Assembly (NCBI GenBank): GCA_942486035.1
Contig: CALNXK010000043.1
Coordinates: 672,501 to 736,500 of the forward strand
From: Porites lobata
Taxonomy: Eukaryota > Cnidaria > Anthozoa > Scleractinia > Poritidae
Direction: 5' to 3'
Length of the DNA stretch: 64,000 nt
Shown: positions 37,301 to 48,309 of the stretch, in pieces
Layout of the letters: every line of letters starts with the position of its first letter
How positions within the stretch are numbered: the stretch's first letter is position 1
Program-made: the position numbers and the translations under genes
Notes under the pieces: generated by a model
What the model was told of the DNA's origin: nothing
Seen by the model: the letters and a program-made list of their open reading frames with translations, nothing else
Databases searched by the model: none

Positions 37301-40300
37301 CCCGTCCGCATGAAGCAGGCGCCTGAATAATAGGCTCTCGCGCGGCTGAAGTGGAACACGTTTCTGTCTCCGGTCGCCAACTTTGCCACGTCCTAAGTTA
37401 TACAATTTTTCATCAACCGCCGAAGGATTAGCTCTGTTGGTAGAGCGCTGGGCTACAGAGTGGGAGGTCACGGACCAATACTCATTTTCTGAAAATAATT
37501 GAGAAATGAAGGTACTCCCTTTGCACTGAAAGCGGCTAGACCTCGGATGGCCACGTAACTGGAGACGGAAAAATAGTGTCCCCAATTAGCGATTTCGTGC
37601 TAAATACATTGACACTCAAAGTGCATTTTAATTTTCTTGTGCGTATAGGCGAAGAAAGAGTGGCGAGTTGTAACGACCTACATCAAGGCCGTGGCAGAAG
37701 GCAAGGTTCCCAATACCACAGGGCTGATAGAATTGACAGAAGATGAACTGGTCACGTCAACCCGCCCGCTGCAGTTTGACATGGACAAACACAAAGTGCT
37801 CAATTCCGAGTTCAAATTCCTGTACACCGCTATTACTCGCGCCAGGGTCAACGTTTGGTTTTTTGACGAGGACGAGGAAGCGCGGGCGCCAATGTTTGAG
37901 TATTTTCAAAAGCTGAGCCTCGTTCGGGTGATACGCATGGCAGGCGAGCCGAACGAAACAGAGCAGCTGACCAGTATGTTCGTGGAGAAGTCGACAGAAG
38001 CGGAATGGTCGCAGCAGGGGCACTACTTCTACAACAAGGAGCTTTGGGAGGTGGCCGTCAAGTGTTTTAACATGGCTGGTGATGCGCTGATGATAAAGAA
38101 GAGCCAAGCGCAGTTGCAGGCTGCTGAAGCCGCCAAACTCAAGGCAAATCCTAAAGTGATGAGGGCACAGTTCTTAAAGGCTGCTGATCAGTTTTTACAG
38201 TGCGCCATGTTGGATGAAGGGGCAAAGTGTCTGCACAATGCACGAGAGAGACTGCTACTGGCCAAACTCAACAGGAAATTAGGAAAGGTATTTGTACGTC
38301 TGCTACCTACACCAGTATAATTAGTCTTTCAATATAGGAGCGTAGAGCCAATGTGTTGGCATCACGGCATTTTGAAGGTCCTATTTGTTGGAATTCAATG
38401 TTTCTAGCGAATGTAGACTGCCAAAGGGGCCCTACAAACCAATCAGACTTTGATATATTCGACCAAAACAGATTAACTTTCATTTGATGATCACACGAGT
38501 GAAATCCTACTTGTGAGACCCCTAATTCTAATTTGTGTCTATGCCGCGCAGGAGAACGGCTTGAATTTTTGACGTATAATTTTTTTTGTATTAATTTGTC
38601 TTTTTGACCATCATGAGGGCCTGATGATTTCGTGGGTGAGATTGCATTACAGACCTACAGTTTCTATATGCGTGGACCAGTGCTGTTACCACCGCTCCTC
38701 TGCGAAACGAAAAAGTTCCCTGAAATTTTAAGTCTCCATTGTTTGTTTATTTGTCCTTTTTAGTTTGAAGACGCGGCCAGGCAGCTAAGAAAAGAGCGTC
38801 ATTTCTTGGAAGCCAGTGAGTGTTACGAGATGATCAACGATTACCACCAAGCAGTAGAAGCGCTCTGCCAGGGTAACCTGTACGAGGAGGCGATAGACAC
38901 CTTGCAGCGCTACAAAAGCCTTGTGGGTGTGGAGACCGGCAGAGGAGGAGTACGCCCACCTAAGGAGTCACGGACAGTAGAGCGGTTATGTCATCAGCTA
39001 GCTGAGGAACACTTCAGGTGGGTTGTTATGCACCATGTGAGTAGAGCCCGTTTTTCTCTTCTTTAGTGGGGGAGATAAAAAGAAGCTCTGCCTGAACCGC
39101 GTTAAGCCTTTGAGGTCACCACAGCCCGAACTTCCAGACTAGTCAATCTTGTTCTCTATCGTCGAACTGGTTTTCCGAGTGCGAGAATCAGGCAAGGTTA
39201 TTTGGTAGAGCACTTTCATGTAACTTAAATCCGGGGTTCCTTCCTTCCCTCCCAAAGCAATAGTCTGGTTCTTAATATTACGGACACCTTTCCAGAGAAG
39301 ATCACTTCAAGCTGGTCATTTTTCGTATTGGTTCCCTACTTCAGAAATGTCTATTGACCGATTTTTGCTTACGTTTTTACCTGTTTCATTTCAGCTGTGG
39401 TCGTCTTGAAGAGATGGTTTTAGTACTGGAGCGCCTGCCATCAGCAAGTGACCGAATCCTATTTCTGGAGAATCACGGGTGCGTCCAGGAAGCTGTGGAG
39501 GCCCTAATAAGCGAAGGAAGGTACACTGACGCTGGCAATCTTCTGCGAAAGAACGGAAGGTTCATTGAGGCAGCCAAATTTGTGCACCGGAAGAACTTTG
39601 CCGCAGAATGCTATCTCGCTGCGGCTCGCTGTCTTCAGAGGCATGCCTACAGCGCTGAGAAGTTTGAGTTAATCGAAGGACCCGCCGAGACGGCTCTAGA
39701 GTTGTTTGATGATTGTGATGACAAAAACGGCGAAGCGGAATGCCTTCTGGTGTTAGCCAAGCTTAACAGAGATGCGGACGATGCTGAGAGTGCCCGGGAA
39801 CTCTTCAGTAAAGTCAACAACATCTGTGGCGAAGCAGACGCATGTCTTACGCTCTTTGCCATAAGCAACGGAGACTCTTCGCATGCTGGTTTATCCGACT
39901 TTCCTAATGTGTTTATTCGTGGCCTTGATAAGGTGTTTGGTCTTATTTTAGCGCTGAACAAGCCCCAAAACACCGTGGCTGAGCTGCAGAGCGTAGAAAT
40001 ATGTGAGAGATACTTTGGTCTGCTCAAAGACGATCAAGCGGATGCGAGATGCGCCTTCTTGAATAGCGGTAGTCTCTTCGTTTCTGATGTTCCTTACAGA
40101 CCGGCTGATGTTAGAGGCAATAAGTTAGTCGTGGACGTAGGAGTAGCACGAGGGCGTATTTCAAACTATTTATGTAACGTGGCCCGCCAGTTAGCGCAGA
40201 ACATTAATGATAGTCTTGCAGTGAAGGTCCGACATCATAGTGTTTGTGGAAGATTTCAGAGGGGAATGACCTGTGCCACTGAAAGATGTGATCTTGCTCA

Positions 40301-43300
40301 TGCTTCATTATCCACGGAGGTGTTTGAAAAGGTCTTCCATTTTCTGTGCCATCGGATTCATGTCAACGCCCTTCTGCAGTCCTTTGTGACTTCCATTTCC
40401 CGCTTCGATTCTCAAGGGCAATTTTCACGAGCGCTTCTCGCTAACAATATAGGGGACTTCCGAGCATGCCAACTGCTGTACGATTTACTCTTTCCGAGGA
40501 TGGGCTTGCACGTGTCCTGGCTTAACAAAGAGCATGTTCGTGTCATTCGCAAACATGCTGTGATCAGAGAGGGGTTGTCAAGGTATGCGGATTTCTTATG
40601 GAAGACCAGTAACGACACTCAACGGCGACAGAACACTGATCGGTTTATGGAAGTGTCGCGAATCCTTCATCTTATCGGATATCACGGTAAAATTGCTGCC
40701 CTGCTTTCCGTGGAGGAGAAGACGTTTGTTGAAAGAAATGTTACTTCACCTTGTGATAGTATGCTACTGGACAAGCAAACCGGAGAGTACAGCAGTTTTT
40801 TCAGACTCTTGAAAGATGGCACGCGTGTACTGCATGTTTATGGGGACATTTTGAACAGTGCGTTCTTCATTATTCGAAGATTTACGAGCTTGGTTGCATG
40901 TAGATCTTCCATCCCATTACCATCCCTCGCTAATGCAAGTGCCATCTTTGAACACCAGCTGGTCGCCTGCTTGACACTGTTCGCTCGTTTGTTCAATGAA
41001 TACGAACATCCTGTCTGCCTTCCGGAGAGCTATCTTCGCCTGATCGACCTCTGGGATGCTGTTTACGGCAGCGATAAATTCCCCAGCTTGTACAGCATCG
41101 TAGAAGCTAGTGCTTCGAAAATACCTCCGTTCAAAGGAATCTGCCAAGTGCAGCGTTTGCTTGAATGCATGGTGCAGCTTGTTTCGGGTCAAGTCCACCG
41201 CCGCTTTAACCTAATTAACAGTGCATTCAGTACGAAAGCTTTAGAGCGCGTGCAATCTGGTGAGACAGAGAGAGTCTTGCTCCTAGCCATGACAATGTTG
41301 TGTAACTACGGCAGAGGGATTCCACCTCCCTGTGGCCTGCTTATTGAAGCGCTACGGGGTGTCAACGTGCACGCGTTTTTGCCATACCGTGTGCAGAAAG
41401 CGCTGGTGGCGTTGCAGGCTGCCGACGGCGTCAAGGACGTGGTTCTGGCGCTGCAGCGGCTTCTTTACGAGAGAAACGAACGGTTGTTTGCGGTTCGTTG
41501 GTACAACCGCCGGCTGTGGACCGATGAAGTGAACATGTCTTCTTTTACGCAGTCCTTTGTCATGGGAGCATCTCCTTGGCAATTTCAAGAAGCCGTTGCA
41601 GGTGAACCCCCAGCGGATATGTACTTACCACCAGAGTTTCAGATGCCCACTGGTTACTTGGAGGAGCAGAGAAGGGAACGTGCCTTGGAATCGGCGCGTC
41701 AAGCTGCCGCCGTCACCATTCAGCGTTGGTACAGGCAGATGCGATGCCAGACACGCAAGTCTTCGCCCGTGCAGCCTTCCCACTCGGTCGAATCTTATTT
41801 TGAGCGCTTCAAAGCAGACGTCTCCGCGTGCAGTGTGTGCAATGTGCAATTCAACCACAACACGGGTGAGACATACAGATCGCACACTCAGCCCGGCAGC
41901 TCTCACTGGCAAATGCTGCAGCAGTTCAACATCTACAAGCAACTGTATCTTCACAAGATATGGCCTCTGTTCGTTGCCGAGAGAGAGCTATGCGAAGAGC
42001 TGAATGCCTTGTCTGGACAGAGGCTGGGTTCGCATGACTTCGGTCTTGACGTACAACGTTTGGAACACATTAGTGCACGCGTTGGAGATTGCATTCGGGA
42101 TATCGAGTCGTGCTGCAAGTGGGGCGATACTGGACGATTAATGCATGAAGTGAACACGCTAGAAGGTACTATCATGGAAGTCAAGGGGATTGTGCAACAA
42201 GGTAAGATTTAGGCGTATTTTAATGCCGCTTGCCCCTCGCGCAGCAAGATGAAGCAGATCCTGTTTTCTTAGTGGTTACTCGAGCAGGTTAGATAGGCCT
42301 ATTTTGCTCCGCAAGAAAATAATTCATGTGATTCTTTTGGTCACAATAAATCATTTATAGCCCAAGGTTGTCCAGTCAAGATGTCTTGGTATTTTTGTGT
42401 TAGATCGCCAGTGAAGATTTTTTTGCGTCTTGTATTCTGGCTTATTGCACAACAGCCACAGTCCCATTGAGACATCTCAATATTTGTTGTAGTTATCTAG
42501 GAGATACTCTTCATTAGATAGGCCAGATAATGGCACAGAGCAAATCTAATGCTAATGAGCTAAACCTGCTGTTCTAAACAAGATATGTAAGTTAACCACT
42601 GTTTTTAGTAAGAAAAAAGAACGTACCATTGGTATGACGCCTTAACCAAGTTTAATACGGGAGGCTCCACTCCGAGTTGCAACCCCTCCAACCATGGGCT
42701 ATAGGTACTTAACAAAGTTTTATCCGGGGAGGCTCCGCCCCGAGGTCCAACCCCTCCAGCCGTGGGCGATAGGAGACCCTGGCGGGTACTTAACAAAGTT
42801 TTGTACGGGGAGGCTCCGCCCCGAGGTCCAACCCCTCCAGCCTTGGGCGATAGGAGACCCTGGCGGGTACTTAACAAAGTTTCTTATGGGGAGGCTCTAC
42901 CCCGAGGTCCAACTCCTTACCCCTCTATGTACCTCTTTTTGCAGAAAAGGTACCCCTTTTGTATACCTTCCATTAACAATGGTACCCCTCTCTCATAGCT
43001 ACTTTAGAACTTTACATCCCTTTTAACCGCTGTTAATGCACTGTCTTTAAGATATGAATTATCCTCAAACCACACGTTTTCTAGACCTTTTCACAGCCAT
43101 AAAATGCATCCGTTAGTCCTTGACAGAGTTCCCTACCCTTTCATATGCCTGAAGCCTGTTAAAGGTACCCCTTTTGGGCGGAGCCTTCCCGTAAAGGCTA
43201 TCGTAGGGAGTACCCCCGGGGGGGCATGACCAACCCTTACCATTTCCCTCTCTTATTCATAGACCTACACAAGATGCGCGAAGCTGATGACAAGGCGGAA

Positions 43301-43468
43301 AAACGCGACGACTTGCAAGAGACTGAAGATTACGGCGACGAAGAAGACATCTTAGATCTGCGTATGCCGAAAGAAGGTGGGGCAAAAGGAGGTGGACGAG
43401 GAAAGGGCAAGAAGAGAAACCGTGGGAGACGGGCGCCGCGAGACAAGACACGCTTCAGACAGTCTTGA
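21675..43468 (+). CDS. Gene B: TRANK1-like TPR/ankyrin/UvrD-type helicase, complete
   Basis: Coding exons: 21675-21902, 22152-22382, 22744-22974, 23814-24044, 25069-25219, 25915-26312, 26918-27148, 28640-28867, 29291-29441, 30156-30559, 30891-31118, 31863-32093, 32710-32860, 33005-33430, 33740-36951, 37649-38287, 38764-39017, 39395-42201 and 43263-43468. They join in one frame of 3,545 residues. The ATG at 21675 is chosen because an in-frame TGA lies two codons upstream within the same exon. Approximate residues: TPR/ankyrin modules 1-1173; ankyrin repeats from 1174; RelE-like region 1419-1553; Walker A 1679; motif II 2049; motif VI 2302; CCCH-like motif 2826; IQ-like motif 3317; CxxC 3354; basic tail to the end. 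It is a tandem paralogue of gene A, close to it throughout the helicase core. Cellular location is not shown by the sequence; the basic tail suggests nuclear. Confidence 0.9.
22744..26312 (+). CDS. Gene B, first full TPR/ankyrin module
   Basis: Exons 22744-22974 (231 nt), 23814-24044 (231 nt), 25069-25219 (151 nt) and 25915-26312 (398 nt). They read QQGRLKKELGVQLYQIHSYG, TEAKRWKERGKQLFKENRFN, AHYRLGSSLAGMKRYDDAMD and the d exon with VLFLGGGGPYDACPGEGG, GCDTSGVPLELVI and the ankyrin part LLEFGACVNGL. Intron phases are 0, 0, 1 and 0. A MITE lies in the 839-bp intron between the first two exons. Confidence 0.85.
23278..23458. mobile_element. 181-bp TIR element in a gene B intron
   Basis: The ends GACCTCTTTCATAAT (23278-23292) and its complement ATTATGAAAGAGGTC (23444-23458) are exact inverted repeats of 15 bp. 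The interior is AT-rich and non-coding, typical of a MITE. Confidence 0.65.
26431..26556. repeat. 63-bp tandem duplication in a gene B intron
   Basis: Two nearly identical 63-bp units start with TTGCAATATTATTGCC at 26431 and 26494, each continuing through a CTGTGGCTGGTAACTATAAG segment. The open frame through them is a by-product of the duplication. Confidence 0.85.
26918..30559 (+). CDS. Gene B, second full TPR/ankyrin module
   Basis: Exons 26918-27148 (231 nt), 28640-28867 (228 nt), 29291-29441 (151 nt) and 30156-30559 (404 nt). They read GHSLYWKKLASKMTRCGNDS, ELVQKWRERGNQLFKDKQYD, GYYRLGSCMNFLDRNKEALM, and the d exon with LLFLGGDSQRSYAKGRGG, TGCNAVIVPIDQVL and LLDHGALANGP. Intron phases match the other modules. 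The intron before exon 29291 contains a tRNA-like repeat. Confidence 0.85.
28930..29170. repeat. Possible tRNA-derived SINE
   Basis: Within a gene B intron, the stretch TGCTGGTTCAAGCCC near 29010 resembles a pol III B box (GGTTCAANTCC type). It lies about 40 bp after TAACAGGTTGGAGTATC. No clean A box or tail could be fixed, so boundaries are approximate. Confidence 0.35.
30891..33430 (+). CDS. Gene B, third full TPR/ankyrin module
   Basis: Exons 30891-31118 (228 nt), 31863-32093 (231 nt), 32710-32860 (151 nt) and 33005-33430 (426 nt). They read NQGHYWKEEGIKALSSRDYS, VEASKWKERGKRLFSEKEYA, GYVRQGYCHACLDQNRDAVR, and the d exon with VLYLGGGGPQRYSPGEGG, TGIDAAEIPLELVF and LLENGASPNGL. As in gene A, this last d exon is longer and ends in phase 1 to join the helicase exon. 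The final acceptor (TTTTTCATGAG at 33004) has an unusual GAG ending, but frame and homology support it. Confidence 0.85.
31180..31450. repeat. Repeat-like intron segment in gene B
   Basis: An intron stretch rich in GCTTATAA / TTATAAGC words (31198, 31233, 31265 and 31410 areas) in both orientations, probably the remains of an interspersed repeat. No ends could be defined. Confidence 0.3.
33740..36951 (+). CDS. Gene B, large exon: ankyrin, RelE-like region and SF1 helicase core
   Basis: A 3,212-nt exon. Ankyrin repeats come first (NYGFLQALLDSDLFDPDVVD; KCDMVDVLLEAGANPTLKNA), then a lysine-rich and acidic linker. The RelE-like region lies at about 34470-34880 (FEDLPWEVDCTDQFW through KSHDRGLS). 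The helicase motifs are Walker A GRSGTGKT at 35254-35277, motif II VDETQDF at 36364-36384, motif III FTGDTAQSIMRG, motif IV LTHNYRSH and motif V YESKGLEFDDV, ending FFKDSQ at a GTGAGC donor. Compared with gene A, the segments around the motifs are nearly identical, while the linkers and the insert between Walker A and motif II have diverged. This implies purifying selection on the ATPase. Confidence 0.9.
37423..37480 (+). repeat. tRNA-like SINE fragment
   Basis: TAGCTCTGTTGGTAGAGCG at about 37431-37449 is a textbook tRNA D-arm / A-box. The anticodon-arm region that follows does not pair and the T-arm B box is missing, so this is a SINE head or decayed tRNA pseudogene, not a working tRNA. It sits in the gene B intron before the motif VI exon. 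Confidence 0.55.
37649..38287 (+). CDS. Gene B, exon with SF1 helicase motif VI
   Basis: A 639-nt phase-0 exon that starts AKKEWRVVTTYIKAVAEG. Motif VI LYTAITRAR is at 37820-37846, followed by VNVWFFDEDEEARAPMFEYF as in gene A. The second half has TPR-like helices (YFYNKELWEVAVKCFNMAGD; FLQCAMLDEGAKCLHNARER). The intron upstream (36952-37648) contains a tRNA-like SINE fragment. Confidence 0.87.
38764..39017 (+). CDS. Gene B, short helical-repeat exon
   Basis: A 254-nt exon between TTTTTAG and a GTGGGT donor, ending in phase 2. It encodes FEDAARQLRKERHFLEASEC and NDYHQAVEALCQGNLYEEAI, which match the start of gene A exon 12177-15030. The intron after it (39018-39394) has no counterpart in gene A, so the paralogues differ by one intron here. 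Confidence 0.8.
39395..42201 (+). CDS. Gene B, C-terminal helical exon with CCCH-like, IQ-like and CxxC motifs
   Basis: A 2,807-nt exon. Helical repeats come first (CGRLEEMVLVLERLPSASDR; HGCVQEAVEALISEG; RYTDAGNLLRKNGRFIEAAK). At 40245-40301 is a C-x8-C-x4-C-x3-H motif with spacing identical to gene A. At about 41718-41750 is the IQ-like segment IQRWYRQMRCQTRK, and at 41829-41840 a CSVC motif followed by several histidines. The region that forms a separate exon in gene A (15291-15632) is continuous here. The donor GTAAGAT at 42202 leaves phase 1. Confidence 0.82.
42655..42915. repeat. 81-bp tandem repeat, about three copies, in the last gene B intron
   Basis: TACTTAACAAAGTTT recurs at 42706, 42787 and 42868, a spacing of exactly 81 bp. 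GGGGAGGCTC...CCCCGAGGTCCAAC segments lie between, with a partial degenerate copy before the first unit. Because 81 is a multiple of three, it opens frames on both strands, but splice structure shows it is intronic. Confidence 0.85.
43263..43468 (+). CDS. Gene B, last coding exon with basic tail
   Basis: The exon starts after a TTCATAG acceptor and encodes 68 residues. An acidic part (EDYGDEEDILDLRMP) is followed by a glycine/lysine/arginine-rich end (GGGRGKGKKRNRGRRAPRDK) and a TGA stop at 43466-43468. The basic, RGG-like tail suggests RNA or nucleolar association; that is inference from composition. Confidence 0.8.
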
Positions 43469-44155
43469 CTTAACTACTGTTTTTAATTATCTCTTAGGTG
43501 GGCCTGAACCAAAAGAGAACATGTTGCGTTATTTTTAGAGCTTTTCCCGCATTAGGCCACGAGTAAGGATATACATGTACGAAAAGGTCCTTGGTTGATA
43601 GTATTTGGAAAAGGTCAGGAACAATGTACTAGATTTGGAATATTCTGTTTACACGGTACTCAATCAGTGTTCGCACACGCACGTGTTGTTGTTTTGAGAA
43701 TATTCTATGCTGTGCAGACAGTTATCATGCCAGAAATTCATTAAGGGCAAGCCTTTTGTTTCCTTTGCCTTTGTGAAGGCAAAGTTGTGCTTAGTGGATG
43801 TGGCTCTTAAAGTCTAAAGTGTCATTTTTAAGGTCTGAGTATTGTTAATGGCAATGACAAAAGATTGTTACATTGTTCAGAAAATGTTAAGATGCTTTGT
43901 TGTCTTGTTGTCTTTAAAACAATTGGAGAATAGATAACTTGGGTGAAAAAAAAGACTTGCATTATAATTATTGTTCCTGTTGCAAGGTTATTGTTGTATA
44001 TGTTTGCCTTGCCTCCTTAAGTTTGAGCGGAAGATGTAATGAGTGCAGAGTTCAGAAGCCTGTAAGATTTATGGGGCACATGTCAGTGGGAAATGTAGTT
44101 TCCATTGGAAGTTTCTGTTAAAGTTAAATATTTAAGTTGTTTTATTGACAGGGTG

Positions 44156-44161
44156 AATAAA
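44156..44161 (+). terminator. Polyadenylation signal of gene B
   Basis: AATAAA is followed within 40 bases by a GT-rich stretch (TTGGTTGATTGTGCTC). It is the first canonical signal after the gene B stop codon and gives a 3' UTR of about 700 nt. Confidence 0.65.
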
Positions 44162-47084
44162 GTGAAATTATTACATTATGACATCTTGGTTGATTGTGCT
44201 CTTGCTCCCGAGCCTTTTTCACATCCAAAAATTTGGGACAGAAGAAATTTGTACATTGACAACTAGATCACGACAGTGATGGAAATCTAGATAATTTATG
44301 TGATCTTAGTGGTAATCTAAGATAGTGGTTTTTTTTACAGCATGCTTGAGCTCATACATACAAAACTATTTAAAAGTGATTCTTATAAATATTAGTATTA
44401 TTATTTGTCTTTCTCATGAATTGTAAAAGAGCTGAGAATGTTGAAAGGAGCACATATCCAAACCACTATCATAGTAGAAATTCCCTTTGCTTTCTCTGTT
44501 TGAATTAGTCACAGTTTGAGAATACTGTTTTTAATTCTAATATGTTTGTTTAAAAGTTTGTTTCGTTGGAATAACTCAGTTCTTATGGCAAAAAATTATT
44601 TCATCGACTGTAAATTTCTGATCATAAAAGCCTTAACCAGTTTCATATAATTATTTTGGTCCATTCTTATTGCCTCAATGGGTTCATTTGGTGCATTTTA
44701 GCCCAGTAGAAGGTTTTGACCATCAGAAAAAGCAGATAACTACCACTCCACTGTGAGGGTCCATAAAACAACTTGACCCTATTCTGCTGATGCAAACGTT
44801 CACTGCTTTCACTAGCAACACCTGTCCCCACTTAGCTGTTGGGTATGAGCTGTATTCCCAGGCCTCCATCAGCTTAAAGGACAGAGGGGCTCTGGGGATG
44901 AGAATTGCCCTTCCTGCATGACTTTCCATTGTCCTGAACACTGCACTTATCACCTTCTTCATCAATCATTGACAAGAAACATGCAGGAGAAAAAATATGC
45001 CTTTTGCAAATGGAGAGACACGACATAAATAAATCCATACAATAGCCACAGAATCTTGGAGAAACACAACCTTGAGTTAACATCATGGCCATTGCCATTC
45101 TTGGATACCAACCACTAACATTTCTTTTCCTTAGAAATCTTGTAATAACCTGATTTTGTACCAAGCCAAAGAATGCTTTACTACAACATTGAAGTTCTTA
45201 TCTTTCACTTTGTGAGGAAGTCATATTCTCGAACAAGTCGCACTGTGACTGTTAGTAGCTCCCTGTCTTTGTCCCACTGTGCTTTGCCATTTTTACTGTC
45301 CACTGGGTGGGGAAGATGTACACCAAGTTTGCTGAAAAAGACAATAGCATTAACCATGTGGAAAGATATTTTAAAAACAACATTGTGACAACTTGGGGAG
45401 ATCAGTGCGGGTAGGGTTGGAAACATTTTTATCTCGTTTGACCACTGTAAGCAGTGTTGGGACAAGGGGACACAAAGATGTTGCTTCTGAAAAATGGACA
45501 GTCTTGTAAGATGGCCACTTCTATGGAAGGTGGATACCCCTGTTAGACATTTCTTTTAAGAGGGATGCTTGAGTAGCCAATTAAAAACCTCATCAAGCTG
45601 GATTTGTCTCCACAAAATATATTACTTCTTCATTTGCACAAGCCAATTTTGATATTTTTAGGGTAACTCAACTCTCTTTAAGGCAGAAATAGCTTCTGTT
45701 ACAGCTTACCCTGGTCCTAATGGTCTCAAGTGTGTTTAATTCCATTTTCTATTTTCACTTACTATTTAGGAGTTCTGCAGTTGAGAAATGTGTCTGTGAC
45801 ATCCAAATTAACATCATTGTACTCTGTATCAGGAAGCTTGATTTTTATCTGCAAGGCCAATGTAAGGGAAAGGTAAAAATTTGGTCAAGCCTGAGACTGC
45901 ATGGAATCTTCTTGGCTTTATCATTTACAGATAACATGAGACCAAGTTCTTCAAAAAATGGATGAATATCTAATTGATATTAATAAGTTCAGTTGTTTAA
46001 TTATTTATTTATTTATCTTTAAATTTATGATTAAGTTGAAAGGAAAGAACATTTTCAAGCATACACTGCTATTCACACTAGGCTGTTGTAAAACTGTGAC
46101 TTTGAGTTGTAGGTAAAGTGTTGTTTATTATTTCAATTATAATGGTTCTAGAGACGAGCAACAGCTTTGACCCAAGGACTGATGTTGGGTGCAGTAACTA
46201 CTGTAGCCACTGGAATTAAAACTCAACTAAGCTATGCTGAGAGCAGTCATTTTTCACAAACATGCTATGAGCATTGTTAGGATTTACCTACCACTAAATC
46301 TTCACAGCTTGCAGTAGATGGATTTCTGCCAGTCATCTGTAGATACATATCCTCTGTAGTCACTGCTTGCTTGAACACCATTTCATACCTGCAAAGTTGC
46401 AGTGAGAGATTGCATAAATTCAAACTAAATTGATTTTTCAAAGTTTATCCCAGATCCTTGATGGACCATGATTTGGCTGTTGCATTTTATCAGTACAAAT
46501 GAGGTGTTTTGTCCCTGCCACGAAAACACATTGCCTAGTGTGTCCCAAGCTTAAGAGGACAATGTACAATATAAAACTAGAGGTTACAAATTGTAAGCAT
46601 AATGCTGTGAGCAGATGCTGGGTAGTAAAACATCACCTGTGGGATGATGAACTGGCAACGCCCTTTTATAGAGTCAATTAATAGCTGTGGGGATAAAGGA
46701 CTACAAGCTAAAGGAGTGCTAAAATCAAGAGTTATTTGTGATGTAAGCTTTTATTGGCCAGTTTACTTACTCTGGGGCTGGTCTTGGGTCAAATTCATCC
46801 TCACCATGACCTCCCTCTGGTATCTCTGCTCCACTCCAAATATCCCTGCTGTTTGTTGCTTCCTTTGACTCTGGAAGGCACCCTAAGTATCCAGTTCAAT
46901 CATTATTTACATGCGTTCTTGACGAAGCTTAAGGTCAATGTAGCTAGATAAATTTTAATGGACTGAGAGGAAGTTGCAAGATAAATCCAAGTAAAACACC
47001 CAACCATCTCAACCAAAAAAGATTTATAAAATCTACAGAATTTTTTCTTGCAGGAACAAAGACAACAGCTATCTTGCCAGTGAT

Positions 47085-47270
47085 AACAGAGGCAATGTGA
47101 GGCAGCGTGGACGAGCAGTTGGAGGGTAGGTGGACCCAAGTTCAAGTCCTGCCCTGACCCTTAGATGATTCAATTTTGATGTTGATGTGCCACTCTTGTC
47201 AAGAGCCAACTTGTTGGACTCCAATCAGTTGGAATTCTTAAACTCTGTTTTGTTATTTAAAAGGGGAGAG
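47085..47270 (+). repeat. SINE-like repeat with pol III B box
   Basis: GAGGCAGCGTGGACGAGCAG at about 47090 is followed by CAAGTTCAAGTCCTGCC near 47143, which fits a tRNA B box. The following 100 bp, with TCTTGTCAAGAGCC and TGTTGGACTCCAATCAG, look like a SINE body. A-box match is weak. Confidence 0.45.
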
Positions 47271-48309
47271 GATAATTAATATAAATATATTTTTTCAATA
47301 TTTGTAAATGACCTTATATCCTAAAAGCAAGCTTTCAACCTCAGTGATTGGAGGAGAGCTTGGTGGTGAGAGGTTTGGTGGTGCCTGAAAATTGTTCTGG
47401 AGCCAGTGAGATGAGAGAATGATATTTATTGCTTGCAGGATTCTGTGAGAGAAAGACAGGCCCATTGCCTGCTCGGGGGTCTGAATCACAACACAAGATT
47501 AACAAAAACAACAACAACGTGCATCTACCAAAGCTATTCACAGAGCCTGCCATACAATAAAGACTGGAAGAAATATTTATCAGAGAGGGTAAGAGCTGCC
47601 GCGCTTGTAGGCTCGAATGTTCTTATTGTTCTGTTTTACTTTGTTGATTTTTCTTTCCCTAAATATTTAAATCAATGTGGTGCGTATGTCATTGTCGAGA
47701 TTGATCACTACACAAAACTTCATATTATAACGATCTTGGTACTGATTAAGTCTTTATCTTTGCCATCAAGACTTCTTTCTAGCGTCCACATTCTAAATAG
47801 ATGAATTTCCGTATTCTCATAGATCTACTAAGCTTAGTTATGCATGCAGCAATCTCATACTATTTGTTTACACAAACAGTTAATATAAATAGAGTCGAGA
47901 GTTGTATGCATAATAAATATGATGGGCTAAGCTGAAATCTTTCCAGGCGGACTTTTACAATAGTTATTCATCTAAGGAAAGCATCTTGTCACTGCTAAAA
48001 AGATTCTCACCGGGTTTTTCTATCTTTTTCGGCGGGCCTATACTTCCCGGGTTCGCCGTAGCAACAAGTTTCTTTCCTGGCCTTTTTTCGTCCTGCGATC
48101 AAGGACAACAAATAAGACTTTTAGATTTCATCCAGGCTGAAAGAAAAAGTTTAAGCAGTATTTTTCTATCTTACATCAGAGCTATCGTCGTCCTCTTCTG
48201 GCGATTTTAACAGTTCGGAAAGTGCTGCAATCCCACTCGGGTCGAACGCCATATTGTTTGCATTGGTAACCTGGCCTCATTTTAAAAGCTGTTCCCGCGA
48301 TTTTTTATA

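Noticed and set aside
37431..37500. tRNA gene
   Set aside because: The D-arm is convincing but the anticodon stem does not pair and there is no T-arm/B box. A SINE fragment fits better.
42605..43026. Open frames on both strands near the end of gene B
   Set aside because: They run through the 81-bp tandem repeat (a multiple of three) inside an intron whose splice sites join neighbouring exons in frame.
44723..45465. Several 70-96 codon frames in the spacer
   Set aside because: Low-complexity composition, no recognisable domain and no convincing splice sites.
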